A stretch of DNA of 64,000 nt from Corythucha ciliata. Lineage: Eukaryota; Arthropoda; Insecta; Hemiptera; Tingidae. A model generated the notes under the pieces. The model saw only the letters and a list, made by a program, of their open reading frames with translations. It did not search any database and was not told where the DNA came from. Below are positions 23,928 to 36,984 of the stretch, piece after piece; position 1 is the first letter of the stretch; the number at the start of each line of letters is the position of its first letter. Location: contig CM075940.1 of assembly GCA_038030265.1 (NCBI GenBank), positions 16,257,604-16,321,603 on the forward strand, read 5' to 3'. The position numbers were made by a program, and so were the translations under genes.

Positions 23928-25948
23928 ATGAACGCAGACGGTGACGAACATGACCGAAGCGACGGCTGCAGGTCGGAGGATGGAGTCGGCTTTAGTTCAT
24001 GCAGCGAGCAATCGCTCAATTCCGACGGTCGGTGCTGTGGAAACGAGAGTATGTGCGTCGGCGGAGGTTCTAAACCGAATGTTAAAAAACCTCATCCGTC
24101 GAGATCGCGATCGAGTCTTGGGCGAAGTCGAAGTGATGACGACGACGATGATGATGACGGTGGTGATGGTGATGGTGGTGCCGGCGTGGGTGTTGTTCCG
24201 TTGTTGAGACCTAGACGTCTTGTAAGCAAAGTTACGAAACGGCAGCATCCGGATGATGAAGCATCAGGTGGCGGTGACTATGGAGCTGCTAGTGAGAATA
24301 ATTTGCGCGTTGCCGGACGAAGGAATATGTCGTTTTCTGATTCGGATAGTTCAAACGAGGACAACGAGTGCGTGTACATGTACAAGGGGAACGGGTCGTC
24401 CGCTATGCACATCCCTGAACCGAACATCAATGTTCCCGTTCATCCTAGGCTACCGTCATCCCCTGAAATGGATTTCCTCGAAATGGATTTCGATCCCGGT
24501 TTTTCGAATGGTCACGAGTCATCTGACAGCTCCCAAAGTTTCGTCATGAACTTTGTGAATCAGGTCGCATCCACCGATACGGATGGTCATGGCGACTCAA
24601 GTGGCGATGAGAACTTACACTTGCCCGACCCCACTCATTGTTCATCATCTGGTGACAGTCACTCAACACCGAATGGTGCCGTTGCATTGGAAGAGATTTG
24701 TTGTAGCACATCCTTCCAACCCGATGTTCAACAACCGACAACTAGTCACAGTCTCGAAAATATCTCGCCGAATCGTTCCACGTTGAGCGAAAAAGAGTCC
24801 GAGCGGCAGAGCCCTCCTCGCAGACTAGGAGACCATTCCATAATCGAGTGTGCCAATGAAAAAGTAAAGTATTAAATTAATACCGAGAAGGATTGGTTTT
24901 AATTATATGTACAATTTGGCCTAGTTTCACACAAATGAGAGCACATCCTCAGCTTGTGCTTTCCCGTCTTCAAAAACCCAGGTGATGCTTTGGTCCGCAG
25001 CTGAAGCGTTAACAAAACAAGCACAACAAATAGGCAACTTATCTTGTGGTAGAACAGCTATTATTAATGTTCTGGTTGGTTCTATTATTATTATTATGCT
25101 TTCTGCGACGAATGTCAGTGCATTTATTGTTTTTGTTTTTTTAGGAAGCACTCGGTGAGCACGTGGACGCGTCAAAAGTAATGGATGCTCTCCCTCCTTC
25201 TGCACAAAATTATTCTAGTTCTAAATCTCTGGTCAAATATTTAATTGAGAGAAGTAACATGAGTGTTTCTCATACTCATCTCATTTACGCTGTAAGCCAT
25301 TTGACCGACGGGCGAGTCCACGGTGACTTTTTCCCATCTTATCCTAGCAGTGATGTCGACTTTTCCTCGCTTCTCGAAGAATCTCTGGCGAAAGGTTTAA
25401 CTCTGTTGCCTCTCACTGAGATATCATCATAAAATCTCATTTTTTCCAGGTGAAGTACCAGTCGTCGCTTTCGTCGGTCGATCCCAAGACGGCTCCCTGT
25501 CCGACTTTTGGGTCTACCAAATGGTGTACGGTATTGGGCCGTCGGGAGTTTTTCTCGCGTCTCCCGCAAGGTGTGTCAAATTATGTATTTTTTTAAAATG
25601 GCTGTGCTCGCCCCCGAAACTGACGTTGAAACGTGAGGAAATCATGACGCGTTGGAATCCTGACTGTGATTTGACTCCTCTTCTTCAAGTGGCTGATCCT
25701 TTGTGGCACGAGTGTAATGTCGTTGGTGAGTGGATTAGCGAAATGAGTTTTGCAAAATCCGTGGGTCTAATTTTTACAATTTAAACACTTTTCTAGGTCA
25801 AATTGTGAACGTCATCCGAGAGGAACGAACCATAGCGAAATGTGATCAATCAAAATATTTTACAATTCCTGTCAATCTGTCCCCGGGAATTCTCATTTTT
25901 AAGTCAAGGGACAAGAAAAATCCTGCGTCACTGGCCCTGAACGTCTAA
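23928..25948 (+). CDS. Conserved-looking protein of unknown function, 537 aa
   Basis: I do not recognise a named family. Four exons (23928-24863, 25145-25394, 25450-25725, 25797-25948) join in phase with consensus GT-AG sites. The ATG lies 8 nt after an acceptor-like TTCTATTCAG, so a 5' UTR exon is likely upstream. The first ~310 residues look disordered: acidic and Ser-rich, with a run of seven Asp (about residues 70-76) and the repeat-like SPEMDFLEMDFDPG. The last ~220 residues look folded, with HTHLIYAVSHLTDGRVHG, KGEVPVVAFVGR, a YQMVYGIGPSGVFLASPA strand pair, and WHECNVVGQIVNVIREE. The YQMVYGIGPSGVFL segment faintly resembles the His-strand of papain-like C39 folds but has no His there, so I claim no enzyme activity. 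An AATAAA follows the stop by 4 bp. Confidence 0.7.
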
Positions 25949-25952
25949 AAAA

Positions 25953-25958
25953 AATAAA
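25953..25958 (+). terminator. AATAAA poly(A) signal of the unknown gene
   Basis: AATAAA lies 4 bp after the stop codon and is followed by an A-rich run. Confidence 0.5.
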
Positions 25959-25959
25959 T

Positions 25960-28414
25960 TAAAAAAAAAAAAAAAATACACTAAAATGAGCATTGAAGAA
26001 TATTGTGAAGAATGTGATCGTTGAAAACCAATTGGAAATTGTTTACGCTCCTTATTTTGTTCGCAGTAAAAATTAGTCAAACGAGTAAGTCATTTCGCGT
26101 ACCTAAATGCTTCGACCGTCAGCGTGAAATATTTTGTATTGGCAATGTGTAGTTGGTGCCCAAGTCGTTCGCCGAATGATTATTTTAGAAACATTTTCTT
26201 CGCCAGGTTTAAACTGTACTTTCTATTCACAGGCTCACCGTCTGTATTTTGTACCGCTTGTGTAACTACAAATGGGTACATCAGTTTACTTCATACAATT
26301 ACAGAAGTAACGTACTCGAGCATAGGCCTCTAGAGAAACGTTGTGTCAAACTTGTACTTTTTCAGGTTTTGACTTTTTTTCCTAATCAGATTTGTAAACA
26401 TTTGTATAATCTGTTGAAAACAAAGATTTTTTTATTTTAAAAAAAAAGAAAATTGCAAATAAAATTGAAACGTATGCCCTGCACTGATACCCTCTCCTCC
26501 CCTTGATTTCCTCTAGGGCCTAAAAGTATAATATGCGGCTCAGTAACCGACGATTCAGATTCAGCCTCTTGAAGCTCAACAACGGAGTGGAGGCTGTCAG
26601 ATCCACCCCGAAACGACCAGAAATTTCGTATCCACCAAAATAAACTCCACGTTCTGGGACTAGGTAGTCGAATTTCTTGAGGGAAAATGCATGTTTTCTG
26701 GTGGAACAGTGAGTTTGAGATAGAACTTGAACCTTTCTGTGGTTATTGGTCAGATTCCCGTCATAGGGCCCCCCTTCAATCAGCCCGAGTGCTAAATAAC
26801 CCCACAACCTAGTAAGGGTGTCTCTTCTAAATTCGACCCATGAACCACGTTCAATAATTTTTACAGGCTCACGAAAAAAGAAATAATACGGGGTAAACCA
26901 AGCTTATCTATGGAAATTTCCCAAATCCCCCCCTCCTCAATGATTAATACCACCACCTGTATTATGTTTGTAATGTACCCCCTCCCATACAACAATAGCA
27001 GCATGACAGACGGAAGAGGTAAGAGGGTACAATGATAGTGAAGTGATAAATACTTTAGGGACCTTAATTAGTGAAATTTCCCTGAAATTTCGTTTAAAAT
27101 GCTACCGAAGCAGTTATTTAAGGTAAATGTATTATTAATACATTACGATCAACCTTTAATCCGCCTCTAAACTGGTCCCCTCGTCACACAGTTCGTAGTT
27201 TTTCCGTGATTTTAATTTTATGTTAATTTTAAATTCCAGATACCTCAGACCTGCGTTAGTGCTTGTCGTTCGTATAGGTAAGCATCACATCTTGTCCTTT
27301 GGGTCTCCAGGGTTAACACTGCAACTGAGATTACGTTTAACCGAGAATTAGGAGCAGTCAATGCCCAAGGCGCATAATTAAACCAAAAACACAGCATTCA
27401 GGCCTTCAGATAGCTGATTTTAGTGTTCTTAGTTGGGTTTAGTGATGTTTTCTTCCCATGTGCGTCAAAAGAATCTGGTACTTTCGCCCGTGCCGTTTTA
27501 CTAATGGGCTTGTTATGTTACTTGCTGGCTATGGGGAGAAGTACCGGTAGTGGGGTATAACCTGGGATAAATAGGAAGAGATTCAGTAAACCCAAAGAGT
27601 GGGTTCTAGAGAGGGCGAAGGAGGAGAGTTCTGGGGCCATTAGGACGTTATGAACTTCTGTAGGAACGGGGCAAAGTTGGATTCGCGGGAGGTGGAATGA
27701 GTATTTTGGATCCTGAAGACTAGACTAACCCAACAGTACAACTAGGTGAAGGTATCGTCCATTTTGGGGTAAGAAGATTTATAACTTTCTACGTGAATGG
27801 AGGTAGAGAAACACCAGGCCTATCAAGCTGCAAAATCATCTTTTAGCGGGTCGTGTCTGTCATAATACTCCCAAATGGTGATGCGTTCACTTGGTTTATA
27901 GATTCTCTAACTAGACCTCTGAGAAAGTTGGTTATACGGTATTTCAGGCAGGGATTGGGGTTTGGAGATGCCACGATGTCAGTGCGCTGGCACTCATCAG
28001 GAAGCATGTGATGTTAAGGGAAGTTTACATGGCCATTGTCTGACCGGTGATCGACTGGTGGCAGCCTGTCGGGGTGTTATTCCCGACCTGCATGAAATGG
28101 ATAATAACGTGTCTTTCGCTTAGGGCTTAGGGGTTATTTATGAGAGAGAGCAGCTGAAGAAATTAAGGGCCTCGATCCGGTCAACGTGGTTTCAAACAAA
28201 GTATAAGTAGACCCAGTTCACGGAATGGGTGGACCGTGAAGCTGTCAGGAGTTGTTCTGAGATCCGAGATGTCTGCCTGTAGTCATAGATATAAATTTGT
28301 TTAGGAGGGAATGGCATAGTGAGACCACGGCTTGGCTGCTGTTGCTGTTACTCGGTAGACGTAGACTGCATAGTGCGGTTGGGATGCTTACGGGCCACTA
28401 TGCTTGATTTCCAG
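25960..28414. other. Intergenic region upstream of CPT2
   Basis: No supported gene. About 27880-27970 resembles 53138-53235 (shared words such as TGCGTTCAC and TGGTTTA), suggesting a dispersed repeat. The missing first exon of CPT2 is expected somewhere here. Confidence 0.4.
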
Positions 28415-30735
28415 TATTTCATCCGATGACTATCAGTACATTCAGAAGAGCACAGTACCGACGCTTCACTTTCAACCGTCTCTACCTCGGCTCCCCATAC
28501 CCGAGCTGTCCAAAACGTGTGAAAGATATCTACGAGCGCAAAGACCCCTTTTGAACGACGCTGACTATTCAAAAGTGTCTCGACTCGTCGATGAATTTGC
28601 CAAAAATGGCGGGCCTCAACTTCAAAAAGAGCTCATGGAATCCGACAAACGAAACAATCACACGAGCTACATCTCAAAGCCATGGTTCGACATGTATTTA
28701 AAGGACCGGAAGCCATTGCCTATCAATTACAATCCGGCGGTAGTTTTCATAAATGACCCGCGAAAAGAGTATAATAAACAATTGATCCGAGCAACGAACA
28801 TGGTCATTTCATCACTAAGGTAAATTTCTAGAATAAAATTCATAGTTGATTACTAAGCGATTTTTCTTCAAGGTTTATGAAGTCATTGAGAGCTAACATC
28901 CTCGAGCCTGAAGTTTACCACCTTGACGCCAGTAAAAGCGATACAAAGTTTTTCAGGACCGTGACGGGCCTCTTACCATCATCCATTAGCTGGTACGGTG
29001 CCTACCTGTTTAAGGTAAGGTTTCCTCATAATGAACCTGATGAACGAAACTTGCATCGGATACGTTATTAGGCCTTTCCACTGGATATGAGTCAGTTCAA
29101 AAATTTATTCAACACGACTAGAGTTCCGTGCGTCGGGAAAGACCTCATTTATTGTGATGAAACAGCCAAACACATAACTGTCACAGTCAGAGGCCATTTT
29201 TATAAAGTAAATGTTCTGGATGAGTCAGGTATGTGTTGAAAAACAATCAATTTTAAGCGATTCACTCCATTCAACGATGCATTTTTAGGGAATATTCTCG
29301 AACCCAACGTTATATTCAACTGTCTGGAGCACTGTATGCATGCTAATAAAATTCCTGCAGAGTTCCCTGTGGGCGTATTAACCACTCAAGGTAGAGATAC
29401 TTGGGCCAAAGTCAGAAAACACATGGAGTCCGTTGGGAATGAGGGCAATTTGAAATATGTCGATGGGGCGATTTTCAATTTAGTATTAGATGATTATGAG
29501 ACGAAAGATGGAGACTATACCAATCTCACTAGACAGTATTTACACAGTGACGGACGAAATAGGTACGTTTCTATTTTATGAGCCAATTTAGCCCTGGTTG
29601 TTCTAGTTTTCTTCGTCCGTACAGATGGTTTGACAAATGTTTCTCGCTGATCATAAATCGTGAGGGAGTGGCTGGTATAAATTTTGAGCACTCGTGGGGT
29701 GATGGCGTCGCCGTTCTTCGGTATTTCCAGGACGTTTACAAAGACTCAACGACTAAACCGTGGTTTCATCCGGACTCGAAAAGCGGACATGTACCTGTCG
29801 AAGCACTCGTCTCTAAAATAGGTTTGGCCTCTATCAAAACGACACCCTAATTTATTAATTGTAAGTGATTTTTATCTGCTAGATTTTAAGCTTGATGATA
29901 GTCTGAAAAGTGAAATTGATGAGGCGTCCAAACGATATGACGAGTGGACATCATCTCTAGACGTTCAAGCTGTGGAATATCCAAATATCGGGCGAACTTT
30001 GTGTAAAAAAATGAAAATTAGCCCAGATCTTATAATCCAGTTAGCTTTCCAGGTAAGGGCTTAAAGCCCGGATTTTTGGCTTGTGGTCCGCGCGTTTATC
30101 TCTGGAAACGCAAGAATCACTCAACAATTTGTATTTTAGATGGCGCATTATAAACAAAATAAATCTTTTGTTGCTACGTACGAATCGTGCAGCACGTCAG
30201 CCTTTAAACACGGCAGAACTGAAACAATGCGACCGTGTACAGTTGAAGCAAAGGTATCGTAATTAGTTGATTGATGGTCGTGGTTTCTTAGTCTTGAATT
30301 TTTTTCAAGGAGTTTTGTCTTGCCCACGCTGGGAAAAATTCAGTTCCTAGAGAACAATCAATTGAAATGATCAAAAAATGTTCGCAAGTCCACGGGGATC
30401 TCATTAAAGCTGCGGCCATGGGTAACGGTTTCGATCGTCACATGTTCGCCCTGCGTCTCATCGCTGAGAAAAATGGTCGCGTTCCCGAACTCTTCACCGA
30501 CTCGACTTACGCGAGAATGAACCACTGCGTTCTGTCGACGTCTACGCTTTCCTCCGAATTGGTGATGGTCGGGTCGTTTGGACCTGTCGTAGCCGATGGC
30601 TATGGTATCGCTTACTCGATTTTCAACGAGCGAATGGGTACAATTTTCACGAGTTATAAACATGAGAGGGACGGATCTGAGTTCGCGCGATGCATACAGC
30701 AATCTTGCGAAGAATTGTACTCTATATTGAAATAA
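28415..30735 (+). CDS. CPT2: Carnitine O-palmitoyltransferase 2, first exon not found
   Basis: The enzyme converts acylcarnitine to acyl-CoA on the matrix side of the inner mitochondrial membrane, the last step of long-chain fatty-acid import for beta-oxidation. Exons 28415-28819, 28873-29014, 29072-29228, 29289-29562, 29625-29821, 29883-30052, 30140-30253 and 30310-30735 join in phase to 628 codons. The protein reads from [10 protein letters not shown] through [20 protein letters not shown] to the catalytic-His block [21 protein letters not shown] (substrate/CoA region) and [12 protein letters not shown] follow, both hallmark carnitine acyltransferase motifs. The human protein has 658 aa. 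The first exon here starts in phase 2 right after an acceptor (TTGATTTCCAG), so an upstream exon with the ATG and mitochondrial leader must exist. I could not place it with confidence. Confidence 0.95.
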
Positions 30736-31069
30736 TTGCATTTCATTTTATTTTATTAGTTCTTGAGCCAATAGACATACGTCTAAGGCAAAAAAAATAT
30801 TGTAAGTGGCGGGGACGGATATATTTTTTAAATTGTTGATAGTATTGTTATTTTTAAAATGATGTATTTTTTAAAATTATATTTTTGAGTTTTACGCATT
30901 TTTATTATAATGCCGCATGAGCCAAGTCTTCTAGACGTACCCTAGCAACCCCGCGTTTGTTGTGAAAACGGCGTTGCTAAGGGCACTGATCTTATAAACC
31001 TCGACCACGACAACTCTGGAAACCCCATAATTTGTACATCACGGTAGTATTTCGTATTCGCGAACGATT

Positions 31070-34026
31070 ATGGAAATGGAGAGACCAGTTACTCGGTGGC
31101 GAAGGGACAGCCGGCCACAGTCCAGAACTCAAGCGGATGATCACGACAGGCCCAAATCGAGACGAGGCTCATCATTCTATTCTGTGAGTTACCTTGAAGT
31201 TTTTCGCGTTGTCTTCAACAAGTTTTTTTTTTTTTTTTAGGAAAGCCCCAGAGCGAGAACTCCATCGTCTCGCCTGATGTCGTCTTACGCTCCAACGCCG
31301 ACCGCTAAAATGATCAGTGACAAAATACCCGGGTCTTTACTCCAACAAGTAAGATTTTGGTTGAACACCCCTTCATTCATATAGCTCCTACCAACGCAAG
31401 ATTTTGTGTGTCATTTCAGAGAGAAAGGCTTGTTTCCGAGCAGGGTCTCAATGTAGCGCGTACTGCAGCCGCAAGTCGCGGCCAGGGCATGAGGCTCATT
31501 CAGGACAAAAGATATTTTCAGGGAGCTCTTCAATTAAAAGTAGGGCATATCACTCAGGAACTGAGCAATATGCATAAAGATATGGACCAGATTTTAAAAG
31601 AGCAGGCCTCCTTCGCCATGTACGATCGTCGGGTCAAACGAATGGCGTCCGAGCTCACTGGTAATCAGAATTGCGTGCTTCAAGTTGTTTTTGTTTCAAG
31701 TCTCGCGTTCCTAGAAATGCAAGGTATACTGGCCGACCATAACATGGCTATTGACAAAGTGAACACGGGAAGTGATGTTCATAGAATGGCGCTCGAAGCG
31801 AAGGAACTTGCCGCTAACAATGACTCGGAAGTTGCTACGCTTGAGCTATTGTATTCCGATCGAACTAGACGTCAGGAAGGAATTCGAGAATTAGAGGATC
31901 ACATCATGAAGGTACCAAAAAAAAAACTGTGAAATTCTAGTTACCTATGTGATAACTATGGCCACAGGAAAAGCGCAGAGCAGAGCTTCTCATATCGGAG
32001 ATGGGTTCGAGCCTGAGAGAACAATACAATCAACTCAAAAACCAAAACAACGAATATACACAGAAAGTAAACATTCTACAGGCTGAGATTAACTCTCTGA
32101 TAAAGACTAAGTCATTAGTCGGAGATCAAGTTTACGTCTCTCAGGTGCGGTCTGCCTCCTTTTCGCTCGATTCAAAAATTAACGTCACAATTTCAGGGAA
32201 AAACGGAGGTCGTTCAACTGGAGCTCAAACTATGGGAGCTCGAAAAAAAGCGAGACGCTCTTCGCGAGGGTCTACAGAATACGTCAAGCCCTGAAAAACA
32301 AAGGAGCGACCTTTTGAATAAGCTGAAACAGGATAACGCTCAAATCGCTACAATGAAAAAGTCGATTAATGAAATGCAGGATCAGATTCGGCAGGCTGAG
32401 CTGGCTTTGGAAGAGTCATACCAGGTTGGTTGAATCTTTAATCTAGTGTGAGGAGCGGTCCGGGTGTGGGTGGGATCAAATGGAATGTCACGGGGGGGGG
32501 GGGGCAGTGAGGACTTTTTCGCCGTAGACCGCAGATTTCGTAATATCCCTTTCTGAGTTCAGCAATAAAATTAACAGTGACGTGAGCGAAAGATTTGAAA
32601 AATCCGTAGACCGAAGGGATAGGTAATAGTTATTGAGTTTCCTTTGAGAGGGTTAAATGAGTTTTTCTGGGTGGAGGGGAGCATTTTTGGCGTGTTTATG
32701 TCATTTCACCCACGTAGTACCTCATCGCCGGAAGCCCTCCAGAGAGACTAGGGCTTGAATTACACCTCTCAACGCTGCCCCCCCCCTCCCATGAACACGC
32801 TGCACTCGCTCACTACCTCGCATTTGCCCATTTTATTATTTACATTGTTAACACCGCTTAAAAACATCCCTAACAATCACATCTTTCAGCATATTTGACC
32901 AACTCCACTGCCTTTATAACGGGGTACATATTTCATGATTGAACGCGTTAACCGAAATTCAAGTTCTGTCAGGAGTGTCCTATTAGGCTCAACCGAATGT
33001 ACTTTGGTGTCACGTGGTCATGTCAAGCTCTTTTCCCTTGAGTTGTCGTTGGGCTCTGGCGATTTTCTCCACTTCCGACTGGGGACTGGGCCAGCGTGAT
33101 CAGCCTGCGTCGAGGCTACCATAGTGCCCCGTTCTGGATTTCGGCCCCCAGGTGACAACGTAATAATAAACTTTGAAAAGATTTCAGATGAAGGCCAAAA
33201 TATTCGTCACACGAAATACGTCGAACTGAGTAAAAAAGAAGAAGCGATCGAAGAGTTTCTATCGTCAGTCGAAGAAGTCAAACAAGAGGAACTTTACAAG
33301 CTACAGACGATGGGCAATGAGATTGTGCCAATTCTGAGAAATATCGGAGCCAAAATTGCCGTTGTTCCTACTGCGGCGGACTACAGAGCCCTTCAGTCGC
33401 CGAGCGTCGGAGTTCTGCCGAGCTCCGAGGTTTTGAATACCGTAAAATCAATCGGAAATGAGCATAAGAATTTATCGCGATATTTAAGCAAGGTGATGAT
33501 GACGATCTGGTGACGTTTTCCCCAGGGTTCATCTCAAGTTTTTCCCAGGTTGAGGTGATGAGTACGAAAGTGGAGTCTGAATTGAATACGCTTAACGCTA
33601 AAATGAGCATGATGAGAAGTCAGTTGGTTACGTTTTCGAATACAGTCGATCTTGAAGAGCAAACAGACGCAAAGCGAGTGGCTCTGTTGAGTGAAAAGGC
33701 TCAACTTGAAGCAGTGAGGCCTAAAACAAAACTGGAATTAAAGCAAAAAAATAACCAGTTCAACGAAATTCAGGTAGTTGTCGTAAACGAGGGCAATGAA
33801 ATGTATTATTCATTGTATCATTTTTCAGAGAGCCTTGGTTGAGAACGAAGAACACGCTCAATTATTGTACATCGAAAAAAAACTGGCAGGATTTGAACAA
33901 AGCAATTTCTCAATTAAGGATTATCTTGACGAAGCGAAATCCGAGGAGGATATCGAGTTGTCCAGGTCGAAGGCCCTGAATTCGGTTCAAAAGCTCAATA
34001 TTATTATAAGAAATGGTGTTAGATAA
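31070..34026 (+). CDS. IFT74: Intraflagellar transport protein 74
   Basis: A core IFT-B subunit that pairs with IFT81 to bind and carry tubulin into growing cilia. Nine exons (31070-31183, 31241-31348, 31420-31660, 31715-31911, 31968-32144, 32197-32424, 33181-33492, 33549-33773, 33829-34026) give about 599 aa, the same as the human 600. The N-terminus is basic and Arg/Ser-rich (ERPVTRWRRDSRPQSR), matching the tubulin-binding basic region. The rest is almost all coiled coil, with family signatures such as LQGILADHNM-like MQGILADHNMAIDKVNT, VVQLELKLWELEKKRD and the C-terminal EKKLAGFEQSNFSIKDYL. The exon 7 acceptor (AAAAG at 33180) is weak and was chosen because only it keeps frame; intron 6 holds a dispersed repeat. 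AATAAA follows at 34052. Confidence 0.93.
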
Positions 34027-34051
34027 ATGTGGTGCGCCGCTTAATTGTAAT

Positions 34052-34057
34052 AATAAA
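34052..34057 (+). terminator. AATAAA poly(A) signal of IFT74
   Basis: AATAAA lies 26 bp after the stop codon of IFT74. Confidence 0.6.
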
Positions 34058-34059
34058 AC

Positions 34060-35533
34060 ATGTCATTTTCTTGTGTGTTGTTCAACAGTTTATTTTTTTT
34101 TATAAAAAGAACAGGTCACAAAACATGTTCGTTAATACTGAAGAACCGACAGTTCATAACAAAAATTTTTGGTGCGTTAAACCTAATGCTTTCAAAGCAG
34201 GGGAGGACATTTCGAATTTGCTATATCAGTAACACAATGACTCGAGGAATGTCGCCCAAGGTTAAATAGAAATTTACGACGAACTTATAACATTTTATAG
34301 TACATGATTAGAGTTTTCTTCCACGTCACACGCTTCGAGGTAACCAAGGGCAGTTTTTACAGCAATTTTGCATATCACAATGGACAGGGAATAAAGCTTT
34401 TTCTCATGTATACAAGAGCGAGAAGTTTGGGGGAGGGGGGTGACGAAGGCTGTTTTAAAGCTTCTTTCCAACAAAATAAAGAGTAGGGTGTGTAAGAGAG
34501 TGGGGATGACAGGTCGGAGACCTTAGATACAAACAGGGCAAGGAATCTTTCTGTGGTGTGAAGGCAAAAAAGTGGATACTCATCGCGATTTCCGAGTCAC
34601 TCGAGTTACAATGCTATTGGGTTACACCGAATAAAAGTACATTTTTAATGGCAGTATCCAACATTTTTTTTTGCTCTTAGAAGTTTGCAAGGCGGAGTGA
34701 AAGGATTGTTGGCACAGATGAATGCCAACGGTAGCTTAGTTAATAAAAGTAGTAAATGAGATACGTGAGCGGTGGGGGGGGGGGCAAGGTAGCAAAATTA
34801 TGTTATCGGGGTCACTCATTGGCCTGGATTGTTGACAAATATTTTTTTTTTTTTTCCTTGTTTATTTTTATCGGCAGAAAAATGAAAAAGAGAAAAAACG
34901 CTAGTCCCAAATTAGGGAAATTAGGTTGCGTAAACTAACGCATCAGCAAAATGTTTTAATTTTTGGTGTGTTCACTTTGGCCAACGAGGCTGTGGTTACG
35001 ACCTGGTCATCACCCAACGTTTATTTTTTAGTAAGATAAATAGGAAACGTGCCTTAAAAAACATTGGAGAAGGCCTTGATGAGTGTGTAATTGCGTATTG
35101 CTTTAGGAATGATTAAGAGTGAGATCAAAAATGAAAACAACGAAATGAGCGAAAAATTGTCCAAGAACAAGAACTCATGTTTTTCTCTTCATTGGGAAAC
35201 ACACAGTCAAGGCAGAATTACAAGGGAAGGGGGGCATTGCTACGTCACCAGAAAAGACCAGGCACTTACCCTTTTCTAAAAACAGTCATTACCTATTCAA
35301 ATATAACAGCCGTAGTAATTTTACATAAAACTGTAAAATGAAAAAAACCCCTCTTTTCGACCCTGAGAATCTAAAAACATGTAACAAAAACAACTTAAAA
35401 CGTATAAATTGAAAGACGAAAATCGAGATTATTTACAAAATTAACTTTTAACGACTAAGCGTATTTGTTGACCTAGATTTGAGAAACGTTTAAAAAAAAC
35501 GACGAGTACGCTGAAATATCGGGACCCAGCGTT
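34060..35533. other. Convergent intergenic region, IFT74 to FRAT-like gene
   Basis: AT-rich DNA between two genes pointing at each other. It probably includes the 3' UTR of the FRAT-like gene. I see no other coding signal. Confidence 0.4.
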
Positions 35534-36014
35534 TCAATACACAGCGAAGGGGCTGGCCGCGTCCTCGTCGTATTCGTACAACTTCCGGTCAGACTCGGAC
35601 GCGTCTAGTTGGAGGCGTTTAACCGCTTCCTGAATTAAACAGCCTTTGTCGATTAATTCTTGGAGCATTTGATGAGGGTCGTTCGCATCGGAGCTCGGCA
35701 AAGGTCTACACGAATGACCTCTGAGCGAGGGCTTCGTATACGGCGAGTACTTGTGTTTTTCTCGCTTCAGACATGACACGCTCAGTTTTTCCTTGATACT
35801 TCGAGCTAGCGAGTCAATGTCACGCTCCGCTATAGCACAAGGCATGTCGCCTTCGATACAGGGGATTCCTAGGATAACTGAAAGACAAATAATACATGCG
35901 CGGCCATCATACAAGGAGACCCAAACCAAGACAATAATAATGCTAATGTTATTGTTTTTACTACTCACTTTTCCCCAAGTCAACGTCCTCTCCACTGCCG
36001 CAATATTGTCTCAT
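35534..36014 (-). CDS. FRAT/GBP-like GSK3-binding protein, 129 aa
   Basis: FRAT (GBP) proteins bind GSK3, block its Axin interaction and so stabilise beta-catenin. Two exons (36014-35969 and 35877-35534) join in phase (A|TT) with consensus sites. Residues 82-104 run DPHQMLQELIDKGCLIQEAV then KRL. This follows the GSK3-binding helix of vertebrate FRAT (DPHRLLQQLVLSGNLIKEAV then RRL): 12 of 23 positions are identical and most others are conservative. A second match is residues 35-47, DIDSLARSIKEKL, corresponding to the FRAT N-terminal block EVDRLVAQIGETL. The order of the two blocks is conserved, but the protein is about half the vertebrate length and lacks the Pro/Gly-rich spacer. Fly models are generally said to lack FRAT. 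Homology is inferred by eye; GSK3 binding is unproven. Confidence 0.75.
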
Positions 36015-36984
36015 TCACAAAGTAGTTCCCCCGTCACTTAACTCGAATGTTGTTCTCACTAACAGCATTTCCTCAACAGCAATATGAAATTAAACTTCTC
36101 CGTCACCTTTCACTCCACAACAAAACTGCCTCGCCCTAAATTAACGACTGAGAGCGAGACGGTTTGTAATAAACAAAAATAGAGAGAGAATGGGGGTCAC
36201 AAAGCGGAGTAACACACTCCCAAGGTTACCGAGGTCGAAAACTTGTTGTATAAACACTCCCCACTCCGCACCATCCAAGAATTCACCACCCGGGAGAAAC
36301 CCGAGTCGATTCGTGAAAAAATAGAAAGGTAGGTAGGCCATCAATCTCTGCTCGGTCGCATCACCCCCTTCCACTGAGCTATCGCTCCCACCAAAACAAC
36401 GGCAAATCTCTGTTGCTGTCTACAGAGACCCAATTCCACCCTAAAGGGGGTAAAATTAAAGTATGAGCGATTCCCTGCGTTTGTGCAGATTGCTGTTCAT
36501 AATTATTATTTTTATGGCCTACCGTACGACGCACAAATATTGCAAGACGAACTGCACAGGGTCGCATCCCTCATTGTTCTGTTTCTGACCGATTTGCTGA
36601 TTATGAGATCGGCAGTTATGAGTTAGAACAATTAATCCGTCTAAGCGATCAGGTCATTCATTTCCCCCCGGATGGTTCGACTGCCCTTGGACCTAATTTT
36701 TTTCGGGTAGCCAACAAAACAATGGTCTGAGAGAGTGATGATCATGAATGATCTTAAGAGGTTTACGATTTCCAGGAGCGGACCCCCCCCCCCTCCGCCG
36801 ACACCGTGGACCTGACCTGTTAATAATTTTAATTTTTGCTGACAGGCTGGTACTCATTCAATTCCTGATCACCCCTCTTTTTTTTGTGATTTTTCAAATA
36901 AATGAATGTCCAATACTCACAAGATGATTATTAAATATTGAAATGGTCATAAAAACATTAAATAAGAGTCAATATTAGATGCTA
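36015..36984. other. Intergenic region between FRAT-like and NRF-6-like genes
   Basis: This should hold the FRAT-like promoter and the 3' UTR of the upstream NRF-6-like gene on the same strand. ORFs here show no recognisable homology. Confidence 0.4.
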
